Positions 29,216 to 31,912 of a DNA stretch of 31,912 nucleotides are shown piece by piece. Source of the DNA: a virus. The translations under genes were made by a program, and so were the position numbers. Position 1 is the first letter of the stretch; every line of letters begins with the position of its first letter. The notes under the pieces are model-generated. The model saw nothing but the letters and a program-made list of their open reading frames with translations, was not told where the DNA came from and searched no databases. The stretch is from the IMG/VR virus record IMGVR_UViG_3300048922_000352, positions 1 to 31,912 of that record; one strand, 5' to 3'.

Positions 29216-30274
29216 ATGCCTGATTTCGAGCACTATGAGCTGTGGGACACCCACACTCTTCTCGGCGTCTACCGTGAAGTTGAGCCGGCAACGACCTACT
29301 GGCTCGACCTCTGCTTCCGAAACGAGATCTCGTCGACCGACGAGTACATCGATTTCGAGAAGATTCCGCGTGTCGGCCGCAAGCTGGCGCCGTTCGTCGC
29401 CCCGCTCGTCCAGGGCCGGCCGATCTTCGAGGAAGGCGGCCGTGTCGCCCGCTTCAAGCCGGCCTACCTGAAGCCGTCGGATCCGGTGACGCCTTCCCGC
29501 GCGCTCTCTCGTCGTCCCGGCCAGATCCTGGGCCCGGATTCGCAGAGCCCGCAGGCCCGCTATGATGCGATCAAGGCCGACATCATGGCCTACCATCGCA
29601 TCGCGATCGAGCGCCGCTGGGAGTGGTTGGCAGCTCGTGCCGCCATCGACGGCAAGGTGACCCTCGACGGCGACGACTATCCCGCCGTGGAGATCGATTT
29701 CGGACGTGACCCCAATCACACCGTCGTGCTGGGTCCCGGCGTGCGTTGGGGCGATGCTGGCGTCTCGATCCGGAAGGACATCTCCGAGTGGTCGAACATG
29801 ATGCACCTCGCCGACTTCGGCGGCCGTCCCAATCGGCTGACCCTCGGCGTCGATGTGTGGGGCGTCATGGAGCAGGACGAGGAGCTGATGAAGCTGCTCG
29901 ACACGCAGATCCGCGGCGCCACCTCGACCGAGATCCGTCGCGACTTCTTCGGCATGGACGAGGTCACCCGGGTCGGTAACCTCGGCGGCAATCTCGAGGT
30001 CTACGTCTACAACGACTATTACACCGCAGGCGGCTCTGTGGTGCCCTTCATGTCCTCGAAGGACATCGTGCTCACCGGGCCGAATGTCATGGGCTATCGC
30101 TGCTTCGGCGCGATAGTCGACATCCACGCGCAGTTCCAGGCGCTTCCGATCTTCCCGCGCAACTACGTTGTCCCCGGCGATGTGGCGGTCGAGCAGATCG
30201 TGACGCAGAGCGCGCCGTTGATGGTGCCGGTCAATCCGAACGCGACCCTCAAGGCGACCGTCCTCGCGCCCTGA
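29216..30274 (+). CDS. Major capsid protein E
   Basis: A 352-residue capsid protein of the lambda gpE family (HK97-fold). Recognisable elements are LCFRNEISSTDEYIDFEKIP (32-51), the R-x-x-L-A-P-F-V-A-P-L-V-Q-G region, DIMAYHRIAIERRWEWLAAR (the spine helix), and P-N-R-L-T-L-G-V-D-V-W. The stop codon TGA is directly followed by TAG, a double stop, fitting for a highly expressed gene. A GGGGA site lies upstream of the ATG. Confidence 0.9.
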   Translation: MPDFEHYELWDTHTLLGVYREVEPATTYWLDLCFRNEISSTDEYIDFEKIPRVGRKLAPFVAPLVQGRPIFEEGGRVARFKPAYLKPSDPVTPSRALSRRPGQILGPDSQSPQARYDAIKADIMAYHRIAIERRWEWLAARAAIDGKVTLDGDDYPAVEIDFGRDPNHTVVLGPGVRWGDAGVSIRKDISEWSNMMHLADFGGRPNRLTLGVDVWGVMEQDEELMKLLDTQIRGATSTEIRRDFFGMDEVTRVGNLGGNLEVYVYNDYYTAGGSVVPFMSSKDIVLTGPNVMGYRCFGAIVDIHAQFQALPIFPRNYVVPGDVAVEQIVTQSAPLMVPVNPNATLKATVLAP

Positions 30275-30281
30275 TAGCGGC

Positions 30282-30299
30282 GCCCGGCGCTCGCCGGGC
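30282..30299. terminator. Hairpin after the capsid gene
   Basis: GCCCGGC, a GCTC loop and GCCGGGC: a perfect seven-base-pair stem six bases after the double stop of the capsid gene. There is no U tract, so it more likely protects the capsid mRNA 3' end or attenuates downstream transcription than terminates it fully. Confidence 0.45.
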
Positions 30300-30337
30300 C
30301 CGCATGCCTGCATCCCCCGAAATCAGGAGATACCGCC

Positions 30338-30586
30338 ATGGTGAAGGCAATTGCCTTGCACGCCATCGTGTCGTGCGTGGAGCCCGGCCACTTTGACGAG
30401 GAGACCAAGAAGTTCGTCAAGCCCGTGAAGGAAACGACCCCGGCCGGCGCCGAGATCGAGCTCGACGAGGAGCGCTACGCCGAGTTGCTCGCGCATGGCG
30501 CGGTCCGCGCGGTCGAAGATGCGGCTGAGAAGCCGAAGACCTCCGCCAAGGGCGGCGTGAGGAAGACGGCCACCAAGGCGAAGTGA
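30338..30586 (+). CDS. Unknown small head-region protein (82 aa)
   Basis: An 82-residue protein with a beta-rich start (VKAIALHAIVSCVEPGHFDE), an acidic helical middle (ELDEERYAELLAHGAVRAVE) and a Lys/Ala-rich, disordered C-terminal tail (KTSAKGGVRKTATKAK). Small proteins of this layout commonly follow the capsid gene in alphaproteobacterial phages. It may be a head-completion or capsid-associated protein, but I do not recognise a family. It overlaps the next gene by one base. Confidence 0.65.
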   Translation: MVKAIALHAIVSCVEPGHFDEETKKFVKPVKETTPAGAEIELDEERYAELLAHGAVRAVEDAAEKPKTSAKGGVRKTATKAK

Positions 30587-30981
30587 TGCCGCCGGTCTGG
30601 AAAGAGCGCCTCGCGCGCGTGCGCCAGGCGAACGATGCGAACTTCGGCGAGGCCTTTTCGGCGACGCCAACGGTGCGCGATCAGTACGTAGGTTCGACAC
30701 CTGATCCAGACCGGCCGGCATTCTCTTTCACCGGGATCCTGAAGGTCACCGACGGCGAGCGCAGCGGTCTCGCGCGCCCGGCGAACGAGGATATCGAGAA
30801 CCGTCCAACGGTCGGCGATACCATCTTGCACGTCGATCCGGACACATATCCCGCGATCATTGGTTTGACCGTCGGAGATGTGGTGTCGGCAGATGATCGC
30901 GGCGGTGTTCGCTATGAGATCTCTCGTGTTGATCGCCGCATGCGCAACCGCCTCGTCTTCCGTTTGATGGTGCTGCCGTGA
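30586..30981 (+). CDS. Head-tail joining protein, gpFII-like (tentative)
   Basis: A 131-residue protein in the position of lambda FII, a head-tail connector. The pattern F-x-F-T-G-I-L-K-V-T, GDTILHVDPDTYPAIIGL and the closing strands (YEISRVDRRMRNRLVFRLMV) resemble FII-type beta-barrel connectors, which is weak evidence. The ATG at 30586 overlaps the previous stop (TGATG); a GTG three bases upstream is possible. It is coupled to the next gene by a four-base overlap. Confidence 0.55.
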   Translation: MPPVWKERLARVRQANDANFGEAFSATPTVRDQYVGSTPDPDRPAFSFTGILKVTDGERSGLARPANEDIENRPTVGDTILHVDPDTYPAIIGLTVGDVVSADDRGGVRYEISRVDRRMRNRLVFRLMVLP

Positions 30982-31784
30982 ACCTTACCGCGATCGCCGT
31001 CCGCATCGCGGCCGTGCAAGCGCTGACCGGCGCCACCTTCGCTGCAGGCCGTGTTTTCGACAGCAGCTTCGACCAGATTGATACGCTGGCGCTCAACACG
31101 AAGATGCCCGTCATCACCGTGCTGACCGATGACGACAAGCTCACGATTGCCGGGCGCGACGTGCTCGCGGCTGATCGGGATCTGCAGATCGTCATCGAGA
31201 TCGCGGTCGCTACCCGCCTCGTCGTCGCGCAAGGCGGCGAAGATATTGAGGCGATCGAGGTGCCTCCCACGGATGCCAACCTTGAGGCCACGGTCAACAT
31301 CATGGGCCGGCAGGCCCTGCGCGCGCTGTTCGCCGCCGACGGCTTCTGGGCAGACCTGTTCCGGTCGTTCGTAACCTCCGTCAAGACGATCGAATCGGTC
31401 CGCGGTGCCGAGGTGAAAAATGGCATCCGCTATGCTGCTCGCGCCCTGGTCATTACGGTCGACACCATTGCTGATCCGCCGTTCGGCCAGCCACCGGAAG
31501 AGGGCACACCCTGGGCGGTGATAATCGCTTCCATGAAGGCAGATGCCCGGCTCGCCAAGCTTGGAGCGCTGCTTGAGGCTGAGGCCTCCGGCGCCGCCGC
31601 AGACTGGAAGGTTGCCAAGGCCGCGCTCGGCCTCACGGCAGACGAGGCGCTCGCGATGGGGATCGTGCCGCTGGTCGAAGACGACGGTCAGGCCGAACCG
31701 GCCACACAGTTCATCGTCGAGCAGGATGGGTTCGCTGACTTCATCGTTGACGCGAGCAATGCCGACCAGGCAGGCCCGGCATGA
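30978..31784 (+). CDS. Unknown tail-region structural protein (268 aa)
   Basis: A 268-residue protein between the head-tail connector and gpV. The first 155 residues (MNLTAIAVRIAAVQALTGAT onward) are alternating helices and strands with MPVITVLTDDDK, typical of tail-terminator-like proteins. The segment after about 170 is acidic and Ala-rich (KADARLAKLGALLEAEASG). I do not recognise a named family; a tail completion or terminator role is inferred from position. It starts on an ATGA-type overlap (GTGAAC) with the previous stop and ends overlapping the gpV start. Confidence 0.65.
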   Translation: MNLTAIAVRIAAVQALTGATFAAGRVFDSSFDQIDTLALNTKMPVITVLTDDDKLTIAGRDVLAADRDLQIVIEIAVATRLVVAQGGEDIEAIEVPPTDANLEATVNIMGRQALRALFAADGFWADLFRSFVTSVKTIESVRGAEVKNGIRYAARALVITVDTIADPPFGQPPEEGTPWAVIIASMKADARLAKLGALLEAEASGAAADWKVAKAALGLTADEALAMGIVPLVEDDGQAEPATQFIVEQDGFADFIVDASNADQAGPA

Positions 31785-31912
31785 GCGAGGACATCGTTGG
31801 CGTCATCATTCGTCTCGCGGCGGAGGTGGCCGAGCTCAAGCGCCGGCTCGACGGCATGGTGCAACAGGGCCCGATCACGGAGGTCGATCCGAAGGCGGGC
31901 ACCGTGAGGATC
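31781..31912 (+). CDS. Baseplate assembly protein V (gpV), 5' part only
   Basis: The first 44 codons of a gpV-type protein are visible: MSEDIVGVIIRLAAEVAELK, then RRLDGMVQQGPITEVDPKAG and TVRI. The N-terminal helix followed by the strand G-P-I-T-E-V-D-P-K-A-G-T-V-R-I is characteristic of P2 gpV/Mu gp45-type baseplate spikes, in which the OB-fold begins here. This implies a contractile tail. The start overlaps the previous stop as ATGA. The rest lies outside the window. Confidence 0.75.
   Translation, partial: MSEDIVGVIIRLAAEVAELKRRLDGMVQQGPITEVDPKAGTVRI

Noticed and set aside
28346-30313. 655-codon minus-strand frame over the capsid genes
   Set aside because: Antisense shadow of the decoration and major capsid genes. 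The Arg/Asp/Gly/His-rich composition is typical of reverse-strand readings in GC-rich DNA.

Overview
The window is a GC-rich segment of a temperate bacteriophage or prophage of an alphaproteobacterium, most likely a Rhizobiales-type host. The host call rests on phage-borne homologs of regulators typical of that class (a GcrA-family protein, a CtrA-like winged helix, a DnaA C-terminal domain) and on the codon and GC bias. No integrase, lysis gene, rRNA or complete tRNA is visible, so integration and host cannot be settled here. The virion genes are mosaic: lambda-like packaging and head genes lead into a P2-like baseplate gene (gpV), which implies a contractile-tailed phage.

Layout. 1-5749 (minus strand) is a tightly coupled leftward operon for recombination: three small unknown proteins, a DEDDh exonuclease, an SMC/RecF-like ATPase, a 42-residue basic protein, a RecE-like PD-(D/E)XK exonuclease, a RecT-like annealing protein, a small membrane protein and a gene cut by the window edge. 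5750-7009 is the immunity region: a LexA/CI-type repressor (minus strand) flanked by a leftward and a rightward promoter. Each promoter carries two copies of a TCGCAGATTTACGA-like operator and a near-consensus CtrA box.

7010-19802 (plus strand) is the early regulatory and replication operon. In order it holds a Cro-position small protein, an unknown, a coiled-coil protein with a GapR-like layout, a DnaA domain IV protein, a GcrA homolog, a helicase fused to a beta-class DNA methyltransferase, an opposite-strand low-GC membrane protein (inserted cargo), and a C5 cytosine methyltransferase with seven 40-residue repeats. These are followed by an unknown, a RuvC-like resolvase, a CtrA-like DNA-binding domain, two small proteins, a gamma-type methyltransferase, a TOPRIM primase-helicase and a DUF6362-like protein. 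Nearly all plus-strand genes overlap by 1-4 nt. GGGGACA heptamers cluster beside the repressor gene and at the start of the last gene.

19803-22963 is an accessory stretch: a cupin protein, a small HTH protein, a divergent DUF4160/DUF2442 toxin-antitoxin-like pair with its own promoter and operators, a 34-residue membrane peptide, a GpZ-like tail protein and a secreted protein on the minus strand. 22964-31912 is the late operon: terminase small and large subunits, portal, gpW-like joiner, ClpP-type protease with a nested scaffold, gpD-like decoration protein with an inserted domain, major capsid protein E, completion proteins and the start of gpV.

The strongest candidate for an undescribed system is the early operon. 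It puts phage versions or analogs of most parts of the alphaproteobacterial cell-cycle circuit (DnaA, GcrA, CtrA, CcrM-class methylation and possibly GapR) under the phage lysogeny switch.
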